This document shows positions 46,140 to 55,160 of a DNA stretch of 64,000 nt, piece by piece; positions within the stretch are counted from its first letter, which is position 1, and each line of letters opens with the position of its first letter. Source of the DNA: Streptomyces halstedii (GTDB lineage: Bacteria; Actinomycetota; Actinomycetes; Streptomycetales; Streptomycetaceae); contig JOAZ01000008.1 in assembly GCA_000720535.1 (NCBI GenBank), positions 186,001 to 250,000 of the forward strand, written 5' to 3'. Both the position numbers and the translations under genes were made by a program. The notes beneath the pieces were generated by a model that worked only from the letters and a program-made list of their open reading frames with translations, was not told the origin of the DNA and made no database searches.

Positions 46140-48175
46140 GCCCTCTCCTCGATTTCCTCGGTCGTTCCGGCCGCCCGCGACACATCGATCGAGGCGAGCC
46201 GTTCCTGTCGGTCCGTCGCGGCCGGGGCCGCGGTGTCGTCGGTCTCACGGGTGACGACCGCCCGGTAGCGCGCCTCGTCACGCAGGAGCGCGCGGTGGGT
46301 CCCGGCCGCCACGACCTGTCCGCCGTGCACCAGCGCCACCCGGTCGGCGAGGTCCAGCAGCAACGGGGACGAGGAGAACGCCACCGTCGTACGGCCCGAG
46401 CGCAGCCGCTTCACACCGGCGGCGACACGCGCCTCCGTGTGCGAGTCGACGGCGGACGTGGGTTCGTCCAGGACCAGCGCCTCGGGGTCGGTGACCAGGG
46501 AGCGCGCCAGGGCGAGTCGCTGGCGCTGGCCGCCGGAGAGTGAACGGCCGCGCTCGGTGATCCGGGTGTCCATGGGATCGCCGTCCGCGTCCACGGAGGC
46601 CTGGGCCAGCGCGTCCAGCACGTCGGCGCACTGCGCCGCGGCCAGGGCCTCCTCGGCGGTCACCGTGCCCGACGACGGCACGTCCAGCAGTTCGCGCAGT
46701 GTCCCGGAGAGCAGCACCGGGTCCTTGTCCTGCACGAGTACGGCGGTCCGGGCCGAGCCGAGCGGCAGCTCGTCCAAGGGCACACCGCCGAGCAGCACGG
46801 AGGGGAGCCGCCGGTCCTCGCCGGAGCCCGGCGCGCCACCGGTGCCCGTCCCCTCCCTCTGGGACGCGTCCCCCTCCGACAGGTCCGGGCCGGTTCCTTC
46901 CGGGCCGGTCTCCTCCGGGCCGTGCGTGTCAGCGCCCTGCGTACCGGCGTCCTTCGTGTCCGAGCCGCCCGCTTCCGGCGTCGGGGTGTCCGGTCCCGCC
47001 CCGTCCGGGGCGTGGCCGTCCGGCTCGGCGTGTCCACCGAGCCGGTCGGCCAGCCGCCCCGCCTCGTCGGGGTCGCCGCACACCACGGCGGTGAACAGGC
47101 CCCGGGGCGCCAGCAGTCCGGTCACCGGGTCGTAGAGGTCGCCCTCGGGAACCACGGCCTCGGCCGTCGCGGTCCGGGCACCGCGCGAGAGGGACAGCAC
47201 CCGGACGGCCCGCTGCGCGGACGGCCGGGAGAAGGAGTACGCCATCGCGATCTCCTCGAAGTGGCGCAACGGGAAGAGCATCAGGGTCGCCGCGCTGTAG
47301 ACGGTGACCAGCTGCCCGACCTCGATCCGGCCGTCCCGGGCCAGCGTCGCGCCGTACCAGACCAGCGCGATGAGCAGAACTCCCGGCAGCAGCACCTGGA
47401 TCGCCGAGATCAGGGCCCACATCCGCGCGCTGCGCACCGCCGCCTCGCGGACCTCCTGCGAGGCGCGGCGGTAGCGGCCGAGGAACAGTTCCTCGCCGCC
47501 GATCCCGCGCAGCACCCGCAGGCCCGCCACCGTGTCGGAGGCCAGTTCGGTGGCGTGGCCCGCCTTCTCGCGCTGCACGTCCGCCCGCCGGGTGGCCCGG
47601 GGAAGCAGCGGCAGGACGGCCAGGGCCAGGACGGGTACGGCGAGCGCGACCAGCACGCCCAGTGACGGCAGGTAGAGGACGAGCCCGACACAGATCAGGA
47701 CGAGGGCGAACGCGGCGGCGGCGAAGCGCGACAGCGCCTCGACGAACCAGCCGATCTTCTCCACGTCCCCGGTGGACACGGCGACCACCTCGCCCGCGGC
47801 GACCCGCCGGGTCAGCGCCGACCCCAGCTCGGCGGTCTTGCGGGCGAGCAGCTGCTGCACGCGGGCGGCGGCGGTGATCCAGTTGGTGACGGCCGTCCGG
47901 TGCAGCATCGTGTCGCCGACCGCGATGAGGACGCCGAGCGCGACGATGAGTGCCCCGGCCCACGCGAGTCCGCTGCCGGAGCGTTCGACGACGGCCTGGA
48001 CCGCGAGCCCCACACAGAGGGGGAGTCCGGCGATGGCGCACTGGTGGAGCAGGCCCCAGGAGAGGGCCTTGAGCTGGCCGGTCAGTTGGGAGAGGCCGAG
48101 CCAGAGGAGGAAGCGTGGTCCTGACCTGACATCGGGATCGCCGGGATCCGAGTACGGAAGATCGCGAATCTGCAT
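46136..48175 (-). CDS. ABC exporter half, degenerate Walker A, with acidic linker
   Basis: 679 residues, with membrane helices in the first 320. The nucleotide-binding domain has an intact signature (SLSGGQRQRLALARSL) and Walker B (LVLDEPTSAVD), but where Walker A should be it reads VVCGDPDEAGRL, with no GKS/T. Directly after that lies an insert of about 75 residues rich in Gly, Thr, Pro, Asp and Glu (about residues 395-470), likely disordered. ATG 48175 (MQIRDLPYSD) is chosen; the longer frame upstream has no support. It is the partner of the following gene in an asymmetric heterodimeric exporter. Confidence 0.88.
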   Translation of the reverse strand: MQIRDLPYSDPGDPDVRSGPRFLLWLGLSQLTGQLKALSWGLLHQCAIAGLPLCVGLAVQAVVERSGSGLAWAGALIVALGVLIAVGDTMLHRTAVTNWITAAARVQQLLARKTAELGSALTRRVAAGEVVAVSTGDVEKIGWFVEALSRFAAAAFALVLICVGLVLYLPSLGVLVALAVPVLALAVLPLLPRATRRADVQREKAGHATELASDTVAGLRVLRGIGGEELFLGRYRRASQEVREAAVRSARMWALISAIQVLLPGVLLIALVWYGATLARDGRIEVGQLVTVYSAATLMLFPLRHFEEIAMAYSFSRPSAQRAVRVLSLSRGARTATAEAVVPEGDLYDPVTGLLAPRGLFTAVVCGDPDEAGRLADRLGGHAEPDGHAPDGAGPDTPTPEAGGSDTKDAGTQGADTHGPEETGPEGTGPDLSEGDASQREGTGTGGAPGSGEDRRLPSVLLGGVPLDELPLGSARTAVLVQDKDPVLLSGTLRELLDVPSSGTVTAEEALAAAQCADVLDALAQASVDADGDPMDTRITERGRSLSGGQRQRLALARSLVTDPEALVLDEPTSAVDSHTEARVAAGVKRLRSGRTTVAFSSSPLLLDLADRVALVHGGQVVAAGTHRALLRDEARYRAVVTRETDDTAAPAATDRQERLASIDVSRAAGTTEEIEERA

Positions 48176-48486
48176 GACGTCCCAAAGGATCGGAAGGGGC
48201 GGAGATCCGCAGGGATCTCGTGGAACAGGAGGGTGCAAACCGTGCAAGGTTCGCTTCCCGCCCCGGTCCGAGGCAAGCGATTATTTTCCGCGCGGCGGCC
48301 GGCCGGTCCCGCTGGTCGTATCCGTCAGGTCCCCGTCCTCGTCCCCGCCTTCTGAACGCGTCTCCGTCTTCGGCACCTGTCCGCGTCTTCTGAACGTGTC
48401 CGCGTCTTCTGTACGTGTCCGCGTCTTCTGTACGTGTCCGCGCTCGGGTGGCCCCGCCGCCGACCGGGCGGCGGGGCCGGGGCCGG
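48176..48486. other. Intergenic with 19-bp tandem repeats
   Basis: This 311-base gap separates the ABC operon (promoter side) from the stop of the GH109-like gene. It contains the tandem repeat described separately and no convincing gene; frames through the repeat give simple Arg/Thr/Asp repeats. Confidence 0.6.
48378..48442. repeat. 19-bp tandem repeat, about 3.4 copies
   Basis: The unit TGTCCGCGTCTTCTGTACG runs at 48378-48396 (with GA for GT in the 3' half), 48397-48415 and 48416-48434, then a partial copy at 48435-48442. A looser copy lies just upstream. It falls in the 5' non-coding region of the ABC pair. Confidence 0.85.
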
Positions 48487-49968
48487 CTACTCCTCCGGCT
48501 CGGTGGAGTCCATGCCGGGACGGGCCTTCTTCCACTCACCCCGGGTGAAGTCGGGTATCTGCTGCGGCGCGCCCTTGGCCTTGATGGAGAGGTGGCTCAG
48601 CGGCACGGGCGCGGTCCAGGTGGCGGCGTCGTACACGTCGAAGTCCGGGGCGAGTCCGAGGCGCATGCACTGCATCAGCCGGAACACCAGCATGTAGTCC
48701 ATGCCGCCGTGACCGCCCGGCGGATCGGCGTACTTCTTCCACAGCCAGTGGTCCCAGTCGGCGTACGCGGAGAAGTCAGCCCAGGTGTCGTCCGTGTGGT
48801 CGGGTTCGAGGTAGATCCGCTCGGGATAGTCCTCGAACACCCCCTTCGTACCGCCGAGACTGTTGATCCGTGAGTACGGGTGGGGCGTCGACACGTCGTG
48901 TTCCAGGCGGATGACCCGGCCCTTCGCCGTCTGGACGAGACTGATCGTCCGGTCGCTCTCGATGTAGGTCTCCTTCCAGCTACGGTCGCCGGCCGGCATG
49001 TGCTCCTTGCGGTAGGCGGCGAGACCGAGTGCGGGGGAGCCGACACTCGTTATGCTGACGGCGCGGTCGCCGCGGTTGACGTCCATGTAGTTGGCGACGG
49101 GGCCGAAGCCGTGGTTGGGGTACAGGTCGCCCCGTAGCCGGGTGTGCCACAACCTCCGCCAGGGCCCCTCGTAGTAGCCGGGGTCGAACATCAGCCCGCG
49201 CAGGTCGTGGTTGTACGCGCCCGCGCCGTGCAGCAGGTCACCGAAGAGGCCGGCGTGCGCCATCCGCAGGACCCGCATCTCGTTGCGGCCGTAACAGCAG
49301 TTCTCCAGCTGCATGCAGTGGCGCCGGGTCCGTTCGGAGAGGTCGACCAGCTCCCAGAGCTGCTCCAGCCGCAGCGCGACCGGGCACTCGACGCCGACGT
49401 GCTTGCCGTGGAGCATGGCCGTCTTCGCCATCTCGAAGTGGAAGTCCCAGGGGGTCGCCACATAGACGAAGTCGATGTCTCCGCGTGCGCAGAGGTTCGC
49501 GTAGTCGTGCTCGCCCTTCGTGTACACGGCGGGTGCCGGCTGACCCGCGGCCGTCACCTTGGCGGCGGCCCGCTCGGCCTTGTCCTTCACGGGGTCGCAG
49601 ACGGCGACGACCCGCACCCCCTCGACGGCGAGGAAGAGATCGATCATGCTGCCGCCGCGGTTGCCCAGGCCCACGATGCCGACCCGGACGGTCGAGCGCC
49701 GGTCGAAGCGGACCCCGGCCATCGTGGCGCCCTTGCGGGCCGGTACGGACAGGTGGCCGGTGTCCGCCTCCGCCGTCGTCTCCGCGGCCGTCGCCGTGCC
49801 GCTGCCGAGCGCCCCGAGTCCGAGCCCGGCGCTCGCGGCGCCGACCACTCCGGCTGTGGTGCGCAGCACGGAACGACGGCTCGGGGAGCCGTCGTTCGTG
49901 GTCTGCGATTCCTGGCCGTGCGGGTGCTGGCCGTGCGGGTCCTGGGCCTGTGGTGCGTCGTCATTCAT
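48487..49968 (-). CDS. Tat-exported GH109-like Gfo/Idh/MocA oxidoreductase
   Basis: 493 residues. A twin-arginine signal ([19 protein letters not shown] near 30-50, cleavage after ATAA) predicts export of a folded, cofactor-loaded protein. The Rossmann NAD site [10 protein letters not shown] follows near 95, then [23 protein letters not shown] and the C-terminal catalytic domain. This resembles GH109 alpha-N-acetylgalactosaminidases, which use NAD to cleave glycosides, but other Gfo/Idh activities are possible. A His/Gln-rich stretch ([10 protein letters not shown]) precedes the signal. It is monocistronic. Confidence 0.87.
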   Translation of the reverse strand: MNDDAPQAQDPHGQHPHGQESQTTNDGSPSRRSVLRTTAGVVGAASAGLGLGALGSGTATAAETTAEADTGHLSVPARKGATMAGVRFDRRSTVRVGIVGLGNRGGSMIDLFLAVEGVRVVAVCDPVKDKAERAAAKVTAAGQPAPAVYTKGEHDYANLCARGDIDFVYVATPWDFHFEMAKTAMLHGKHVGVECPVALRLEQLWELVDLSERTRRHCMQLENCCYGRNEMRVLRMAHAGLFGDLLHGAGAYNHDLRGLMFDPGYYEGPWRRLWHTRLRGDLYPNHGFGPVANYMDVNRGDRAVSITSVGSPALGLAAYRKEHMPAGDRSWKETYIESDRTISLVQTAKGRVIRLEHDVSTPHPYSRINSLGGTKGVFEDYPERIYLEPDHTDDTWADFSAYADWDHWLWKKYADPPGGHGGMDYMLVFRLMQCMRLGLAPDFDVYDAATWTAPVPLSHLSIKAKGAPQQIPDFTRGEWKKARPGMDSTEPEE

Positions 49969-50338
49969 CGAGCCTCCAGAAAGGGGGATCTGACGGTGCG
50001 CGTACGGTCCCCGGAGCCCGCGTGGACACGACGGGCTCCGGAACCTCGGTAAGGACCCTGGCCGGTGGGGCAGTTCTCGCGCAAGGGACGCGATTGGACT
50101 CCCGCGTTCAACCCATGGACTTTCCGGCGCACGCGGCCGCCGTGCGTGGCACGGAGAGGGGCGCGTGCGTGCGCCTTCACACGAGCGGGGGCCTCCCCGG
50201 CGTGCGGGGAAGGCGGGGCGGGGCCGGCTCGCGCTGTGTGACGGCGTGTTGGTCTCCGGACCGGCTCAGGCGGGCGGCCGCTGACGCGGGGCGGGCCGCC
50301 GGAACGCCGGGCATCGGCTGAGGCCCCGTACCGGCGCC
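49969..50338. other. Intergenic, promoter side of the GH109-like gene
   Basis: About 370 bases without a recognisable gene. It should carry the leftward promoter for the exported oxidoreductase. A short dyad, CTGAGGC (50318-50324) with GCCTCAG (50336-50342), overlaps the MarR stop and may end that transcript. Confidence 0.45.
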
Positions 50339-50785
50339 TCAGTGGCGGTGGCGCTCCGGCATCCCGTCGACCAGAGCGGTCAGCAGCCCGCCCAGCACCT
50401 CGCGCTGCTCTGCGGTCAGCGGAGCCAGGACCTCCTGCACGGCAGCCCGGCGCGCGTGGCGCAGCGAGCGCAGCACCGCGCGGCCCTCCTCGGTGATCTC
50501 GATGCGGACCACTCGCCGGTTGGTCGGATCGGGGGCGCGGCGGACGCGGCCGCACGTCTCCAGCCCGTCGACCAGGGTGGTCACCGCGCGCGGGACGACG
50601 TCGAGCCGGAGGGCCAGATCGGCCATCCGGGGCGGCTCGTCGTAGTGCGCGACCGTACGCAGCAGCCGGAACTGGGCCGGGGTGATGCCTATCGGCTCCA
50701 GCTGCCTGTTCTGGATGCGCTGGAGCCGGCGCGTGAGCCGCAGCAGCTGCTCGGCCAGGAGGCCGTCGGAGTCGGGGGAATCCAT
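50339..50785 (-). CDS. MarR-family regulator
   Basis: 148 residues, the typical MarR size. The winged helix is visible from ITPAQFRLLRTVAHYDEPPRMADLALRLDVVPRAVTTLVDGLE to the wing RRAPDPTNRRVVRIEIT. The gene is divergent from an ABC exporter, and the shared 124-base gap contains a perfect 9-9 dyad. It probably represses the exporter (and itself) until a ligand, perhaps an exporter substrate, is bound. The ligand is unknown. Confidence 0.92.
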   Translation of the reverse strand: MDSPDSDGLLAEQLLRLTRRLQRIQNRQLEPIGITPAQFRLLRTVAHYDEPPRMADLALRLDVVPRAVTTLVDGLETCGRVRRAPDPTNRRVVRIEITEEGRAVLRSLRHARRAAVQEVLAPLTAEQREVLGGLLTALVDGMPERHRH

Positions 50786-50807
50786 GGGGGAACGATATCA
50801 GGACCGC

Positions 50808-50836
50808 GCTCATTGTGAGTGAAGGTAACAATGAGC
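50808..50836. promoter_or_regulatory. MarR-type operator dyad
   Basis: GCTCATTGT (50808-50816) and its complement ACAATGAGC (50828-50836) are separated by 11 bases, in the gap between the divergent MarR and ABC exporter genes. The arms are AT-richer than their surroundings, and the position covers both likely promoters. Confidence 0.65.
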
Positions 50837-50909
50837 TATGCTCTCGAAGGATCCGGCTCTCCGCCCGGCCTGATCCCCTGCCGTCCCCCTGCCCCGGTCG
50901 AAGGAGCCC

Positions 50910-52721
50910 ATGAAACCCGACGAACCCGTGTGGACCCCGCCCGAGCGCGCCGGCCGGCAGCCACCCGCCGAACTGCGCCGCATCTTCCGTCTCTTCCACC
51001 CCTACCGAGGCAGGCTCGCCCTGGTCGGGCTGCTGGTCGGTGCCTCCTCGCTGGTGTCGGTCGCCTCCCCGTTCCTGCTGCGCGAGATCCTGGACACCGC
51101 GATCCCCCAGGGGCGCACGGGCCTGCTCACGCTGCTCGCTCTCGGCATGGTCCTCACCGCCGTGATGAACAGCGTCTTCGGGGTCCTCCAGACCCTGATC
51201 TCCACGACGGTCGGCCAGCGGGTCATGCACGACCTGCGCACCGCCGTCTACACGCAGCTCCAGCGGATGCCGCTCGCCTTCTTCACCCGGACACGCACCG
51301 GCGAGGTCCAGTCCCGTATCGCCAACGACATCGGCGGGATGCAGGCGACGGTCACCTCGACCGCCACCTCACTGGTCTCCAACCTCACCGCGGTCATCGC
51401 CACCGTCGTCGCCATGCTCGCGCTGGACTGGCGGCTGACCGTCGTCTCGCTGCTCCTGCTGCCCGTCTTCGTGTGGATCAGCCGCCGGGTCGGCCAGGAG
51501 CGTAAGAAGATCACCACCCAGCGCCAGAAGCAGATGGCCGCGATGGCGGCCACGGTCACCGAGTCGCTCTCGGTCAGCGGCATCCTGCTCGGCCGCACCA
51601 TGGGCCGCTCGGACTCGCTGACCAAGACGTTCTCCGAGGAGTCGGAGCGCCTGGTCGATCTCGAAGTGCGCTCCAGCATGGCGGGACGGTGGCGTATGTC
51701 GACGATCGGCATCGTCATGGCCGCCATGCCCGCCGTCATCTACTGGGCGGCCGGCCTCACCCTCCGGGCCGATGTCACCTCGGTCTCCCTCGGCACCCTG
51801 GTCGCCTTCGTCTCGCTCCAGCAGGGGCTCTTCCGCCCGGCCGTGAGCCTGCTCTCCACGGGCGTGCAGATGCAGACCTCCCTCGCCCTGTTCCAGCGGA
51901 TCTTCGAATACCTCGACCTCGACGTGGACATCACCGAGCCCGACGAACCCGTCCGGCTGGAGAAGATCCGGGGCGAGGTCGCCTTCGAGGACGTCACCTT
52001 CAGCTACGACGAACAGACCGGCCCGACCCTGAGCGGCATCGACGTGACCGTACCGGCCGGGCACAGTCTGGCGGTCGTCGGCCCCACGGGCTCCGGCAAG
52101 TCCACCCTCAGCTACCTGGTGCCGAGGCTGTACGACGTGACCGAGGGACGGGTCACCCTCGACGGGGTCGATGTCCGGGACCTGGACTTCGACACGCTCG
52201 CCCGTGCCGTCGGCGTGGTCTCCCAGGAGACCTACCTCTTCCACGCCTCGGTCGCGGAGAACCTCCGGTTCGCCAAGCCGGACGCCACCGACGAGGAGAT
52301 CGAGGCCGCGGCACGCGCCGCCCAGATCCACGAGCACATCGCCTCACTGCCCGACGGCTACGACACCCTGGTCGGCGAGCGCGGCTACCGGTTCTCGGGA
52401 GGTGAGAAGCAGCGTCTCGCCATTGCCCGCACCATCCTGCGGGACCCGCCCGTCCTGATCCTCGACGAGGCGACCAGCGCCCTCGACACCCGCACGGAAC
52501 ACGCCGTGCAGCAGGCGATCGACGCGCTGTCCAGAGGACGGACCACCCTCACCATCGCCCACCGGCTCTCCACCGTGCGGGACGCGGACCAGATCGTCGT
52601 CCTGGACGGCGGCCGCGCCGCCGAGCGAGGCACCCACGAGGAACTCATCGAGCGGGACGGCCGGTACGCCGCGCTGGTCCGCCGCGACGGCACCCTGACC
52701 CCGGCGGCCGCCGCCACCTGA
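50910..52721 (+). CDS. ABC exporter (membrane domain plus ATPase), MarR-controlled
   Basis: 603 residues. The transmembrane part (about 25-330) has the exporter pattern with PLAFFTRTRTGEVQSRI, then a canonical nucleotide-binding domain: GPTGSGKST (Walker A), RFSGGEKQRLAIARTIL (signature), ILDEATSALD (Walker B) and AHRLSTVRDAD (H-loop). It can work as a homodimer, unlike the asymmetric pair nearby. ATG 50910 follows GAAGGAG with a six-base spacing. Likely a multidrug or lipid exporter in the cell membrane, regulated by the divergent MarR protein. The substrate is unknown. Confidence 0.93.
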   Translation: MKPDEPVWTPPERAGRQPPAELRRIFRLFHPYRGRLALVGLLVGASSLVSVASPFLLREILDTAIPQGRTGLLTLLALGMVLTAVMNSVFGVLQTLISTTVGQRVMHDLRTAVYTQLQRMPLAFFTRTRTGEVQSRIANDIGGMQATVTSTATSLVSNLTAVIATVVAMLALDWRLTVVSLLLLPVFVWISRRVGQERKKITTQRQKQMAAMAATVTESLSVSGILLGRTMGRSDSLTKTFSEESERLVDLEVRSSMAGRWRMSTIGIVMAAMPAVIYWAAGLTLRADVTSVSLGTLVAFVSLQQGLFRPAVSLLSTGVQMQTSLALFQRIFEYLDLDVDITEPDEPVRLEKIRGEVAFEDVTFSYDEQTGPTLSGIDVTVPAGHSLAVVGPTGSGKSTLSYLVPRLYDVTEGRVTLDGVDVRDLDFDTLARAVGVVSQETYLFHASVAENLRFAKPDATDEEIEAAARAAQIHEHIASLPDGYDTLVGERGYRFSGGEKQRLAIARTILRDPPVLILDEATSALDTRTEHAVQQAIDALSRGRTTLTIAHRLSTVRDADQIVVLDGGRAAERGTHEELIERDGRYAALVRRDGTLTPAAAAT

Positions 52722-53117
52722 GGGCCGAGGGCGGCGCCGATCGACAGGGCGGGGCCGGAGCAGCGCACGGCGTGATCCCGCCGAATCCCGGCGGCCGGAC
52801 CGGGCGGCGCCCACGACGAGGAACCCGCTGACCCATCGGGCCGCACGGTGTGCGCGGCGGACGGTCGAGGTCGCGGCGAAGACACCGGGACGTCCTTCGC
52901 GCCCCACGCCGGAACACGTCGCACGTCATCACGGCAGACCGCCAAGCCTCCGCAGCCCCAGGGGCACGACGCCCGCCTACGAGCCCCACCCGGTGACGTA
53001 ACGGTGCGCAGAGCCCGCGCACCCTCGCGTGGACCGCCACCGCCGAAGCGCCCGGGACACATGCGCCCCCGGCGCCCCACCTCGCCGCGAGGGGGCACGG
53101 GGGCCGCACACGCGGCA
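52722..53117. other. Intergenic, no gene seen
   Basis: About 400 bases downstream of the ABC exporter. All frames here look like shadow sequence rich in Arg, Pro and Gly. No start with a good ribosome site was found until the small ORF on the other strand. Confidence 0.5.
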
Positions 53118-53152
53118 GCGCCGCCGCTCCCTGGGACGGGGAGCGGCGGCGC
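53118..53152 (-). terminator. 14-bp hairpin after the small ORF
   Basis: GCGCCGCCGCTCCC (53118-53131) pairs perfectly with 53139-53152 over a 7-base loop. It begins 16 bases past the stop of the 19-codon small ORF read on the - strand. It could also stop rightward read-through from the ABC gene. Confidence 0.75.
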
Positions 53153-53167
53153 CGTGTGGTGCGACGG

Positions 53168-53227
53168 TCAGATGAGCCAACCCACGAAGTGGACGACGCC
53201 GGCAAGCAGGTTGGTGAGGATGTTCAT
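53168..53227 (-). CDS. Candidate 19-residue hydrophobic peptide
   Basis: ATG at 53225-53227 to TGA at 53168-53170 encodes MNILTNLLAGVVHFVGWLI, a single hydrophobic stretch able to span or insert in a membrane. AAGGAG lies ten bases upstream on the coding strand, in an AT-richer leader, and a strong hairpin follows directly, so the unit has the signals of an expressed gene. I do not recognise it. Possible roles are a small membrane regulator, a toxin-like peptide or a leader peptide. Confidence rests on the ribosome site and terminator only. Confidence 0.5.
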   Translation of the reverse strand: MNILTNLLAGVVHFVGWLI

Positions 53228-53470
53228 GCTGGTGATTCTCCTTGTGCATGGTGCATTGTGTGGGACTGCGCAATCGCGGTCTGCAGCCCTCGTTCGCGCT
53301 CAGTAATCATCAGCTCTCGAAGGGTGGTGATGCCACCAAATCCGGAACGATCACGCGTTCGAGCGAACATCCGATCCCGTGTTCGTGTGTTCTGCGCCGG
53401 AGGAGGTGCCACGAACCGGGAGGGAGCGATGAGGAGCGCGAGCCCGGGGCGAACCGCCCGCCACCGGGTG
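53228..53470. other. AT-richer leader/promoter region of small ORF
   Basis: A 240-base gap with lower GC than its surroundings (53280-53400). It should hold the leftward promoter for the small ORF. A short dyad, GTTCG-AG-CGAAC, lies near 53359-53370. No gene was identified. Confidence 0.4.
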
Positions 53471-54547
53471 TCAGGCGGGCACACGGTCCAGCAGCCGCCG
53501 GATCGAGCGGACCGCGGCGCGTCCCGCCCGGTTGGCACCGATCGTGCTCGCGGACGGCCCGTACCCGACGAGGTGCACCCGCGCGTCGCGTACCGCCCGG
53601 GTGTCCTCGACGCGGATGCCGCCCCCGGGCTCGCGGAGGCTCAGCGGGGCCAGGTGGCCGACGGCGGGCCGGAAACCGGTCGCCCATAGGATCACGTCGG
53701 CCTCGACCGTGCGCCCGTCCTCCCACATCACCCCGCTCTCCGTGATCCGCTCGAACATGGGCAGCCGGTCGAGCACGCCCTGCTCGCGGGCACGGCGGAC
53801 GGCGTCGTTCAGCGGCAGCCCCGTCACGCTCACCACACTCTGCGGGGGGAGGCCGCGCCGTACGCGGTCCTCGACCATCGCGACGGCCGCCCGGCCCCGC
53901 TCCTGGTCGAACGGACCCTCGCGGAACACCGGCGTCCGCCGGGTCACCCAGTACGTCGCGGCCGCCACGTCGGCGATCTCCATCAGGTGCTGGGTGCCCG
54001 ACGCGCCCCCGCCGACCACGACCACCCGCCGGCCGGTGAACTCCTCCGGCCCCGCATAGTCCGCGGTGTGCAACTGGCGTCCCCGGAAGGTCTCCTGGCC
54101 CGGATAGCGCGGCCAGAACGGACGGTCCCAGGTGCCGGTCGCGTTGATCAGCGCGCGGGGGGCGTAGGCGCCCTCGGAGGTCTCGACGAGCAGCCGGCCG
54201 CCCTCGCCCTCACGCACGGCGCTCACCTCGACCGGCCGGCGCACCCTCAGCCCGAAGCGGCGCTCGTACGCGGCGAAGTACGCGCCGATCACCTCGGAGG
54301 ACGGCCGGCTGTCGTCGGCGCCGGTCAGCTTCATGCCGGGCAGGGAGTGCATGCCGTGCACCTTGCCGTACGTCAGTGAGGGCCAGCGGAACTGCCAGGC
54401 GCCACCGGGGCGGGGCGCGTGGTCCAGGACGACGAAGTCCCGCTCCGGCTCGGCACCGGTGCGGCGCAGGTGGTAGGCGGCGGACAGCCCCGCCTGCCCC
54501 GCGCCGATCACGACCACGTCCAGCTCACGCGCCCCAAAGTAGTTCAC
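53471..54547 (-). CDS. FAD-dependent monooxygenase-like oxidoreductase
   Basis: 358 residues with two Rossmann sites: VIGAGQAGLSAAYHL at the N-terminus (FAD) and VVVGGGASGTQHL near 170 (NADPH). The ATGF motif is WATGFRP, typical of flavin-containing/Baeyer-Villiger-like monooxygenases and of TrkA-type oxidoreductases. GTG 54547 (VNYFGARELD) is chosen to put the FAD motif close to the start; longer frames are low-complexity. The substrate is unknown. It is divergent from the YjbQ gene with about 90 bases between them. Confidence 0.85.
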   Translation of the reverse strand: MNYFGARELDVVVIGAGQAGLSAAYHLRRTGAEPERDFVVLDHAPRPGGAWQFRWPSLTYGKVHGMHSLPGMKLTGADDSRPSSEVIGAYFAAYERRFGLRVRRPVEVSAVREGEGGRLLVETSEGAYAPRALINATGTWDRPFWPRYPGQETFRGRQLHTADYAGPEEFTGRRVVVVGGGASGTQHLMEIADVAAATYWVTRRTPVFREGPFDQERGRAAVAMVEDRVRRGLPPQSVVSVTGLPLNDAVRRAREQGVLDRLPMFERITESGVMWEDGRTVEADVILWATGFRPAVGHLAPLSLREPGGGIRVEDTRAVRDARVHLVGYGPSASTIGANRAGRAAVRSIRRLLDRVPA

Positions 54548-54639
54548 GCTTCTACCAACCGTGGGCCGCGCCCGGATCTTCCCGGCGGCCCGGCCCTGCC
54601 GGAGCACGCCCCGGAGCCGGACGGCGCCAGAATGGGGCC

Positions 54640-55062
54640 ATGCCCGATTCCTTCACCACGCACCTGCTGAGCGTCACCACCGGACAGACCGAGACGGTCA
54701 CCGACCTGACGGTCGACTGCGAGCACTTCCTCGCCCGCGCCGCCCACGGCAGGGACGGCCTGCTCCACGTCTTCGTCCCGCACGCGACCGCCGGGATCGC
54801 GGTCCTGGAGACGGGCGCCGGCAGCGACGAGGACCTCCTCGCCGCTCTGAAGGACCTGCTCCCCGCCGACGACCGCTGGCACCACCGCCACGGCCACCCG
54901 GGCCACGGCCGCGACCACGTCCTGCCCGCCCTCGTACCACCGCACGCGACCTTGCCGGTGATCGCGGGACGGCTGGAGATGGGGACGTGGCAGTCGGTGT
55001 GCCTGGTGGACACGAACGTCGACAACGCGGACCGTCAGGTGCGGTTGTCGTTCCTCGGGTAG
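54640..55062 (+). CDS. YjbQ/UPF0047 family protein
   Basis: 140 residues, the usual YjbQ length. The conserved core is HVFVPHATAGIAVLETG, then the His-rich WHHRHGHPGHGRDHVLPALVPPHATLPVIAGRLEMGTWQSVCLVDTN, with conserved His, Glu and Trp clustered as in the family. YjbQ proteins are trimeric and have been linked to weak thiamine-phosphate synthase activity, and their physiological role is uncertain. The extra His in the middle loop could bind metal. Start ATG 54640. Confidence 0.88.
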   Translation: MPDSFTTHLLSVTTGQTETVTDLTVDCEHFLARAAHGRDGLLHVFVPHATAGIAVLETGAGSDEDLLAALKDLLPADDRWHHRHGHPGHGRDHVLPALVPPHATLPVIAGRLEMGTWQSVCLVDTNVDNADRQVRLSFLG

Positions 55063-55160
55063 TTCCGGGGAGGCCACGGCAGGAGGTGCGAAGCGATATC
55101 CGGCGCACGCGCCGACCCCGGCGGGGCCCGGCCGCTGGGGCCTGGCCCCGCCGCAGGCCG

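Noticed and set aside
53359-53370. GTTCG-AG-CGAAC dyad as a LexA (SOS) box
   Set aside because: Actinobacterial LexA boxes read GAAC-4-GTTC; here the half-sites are in the opposite order.
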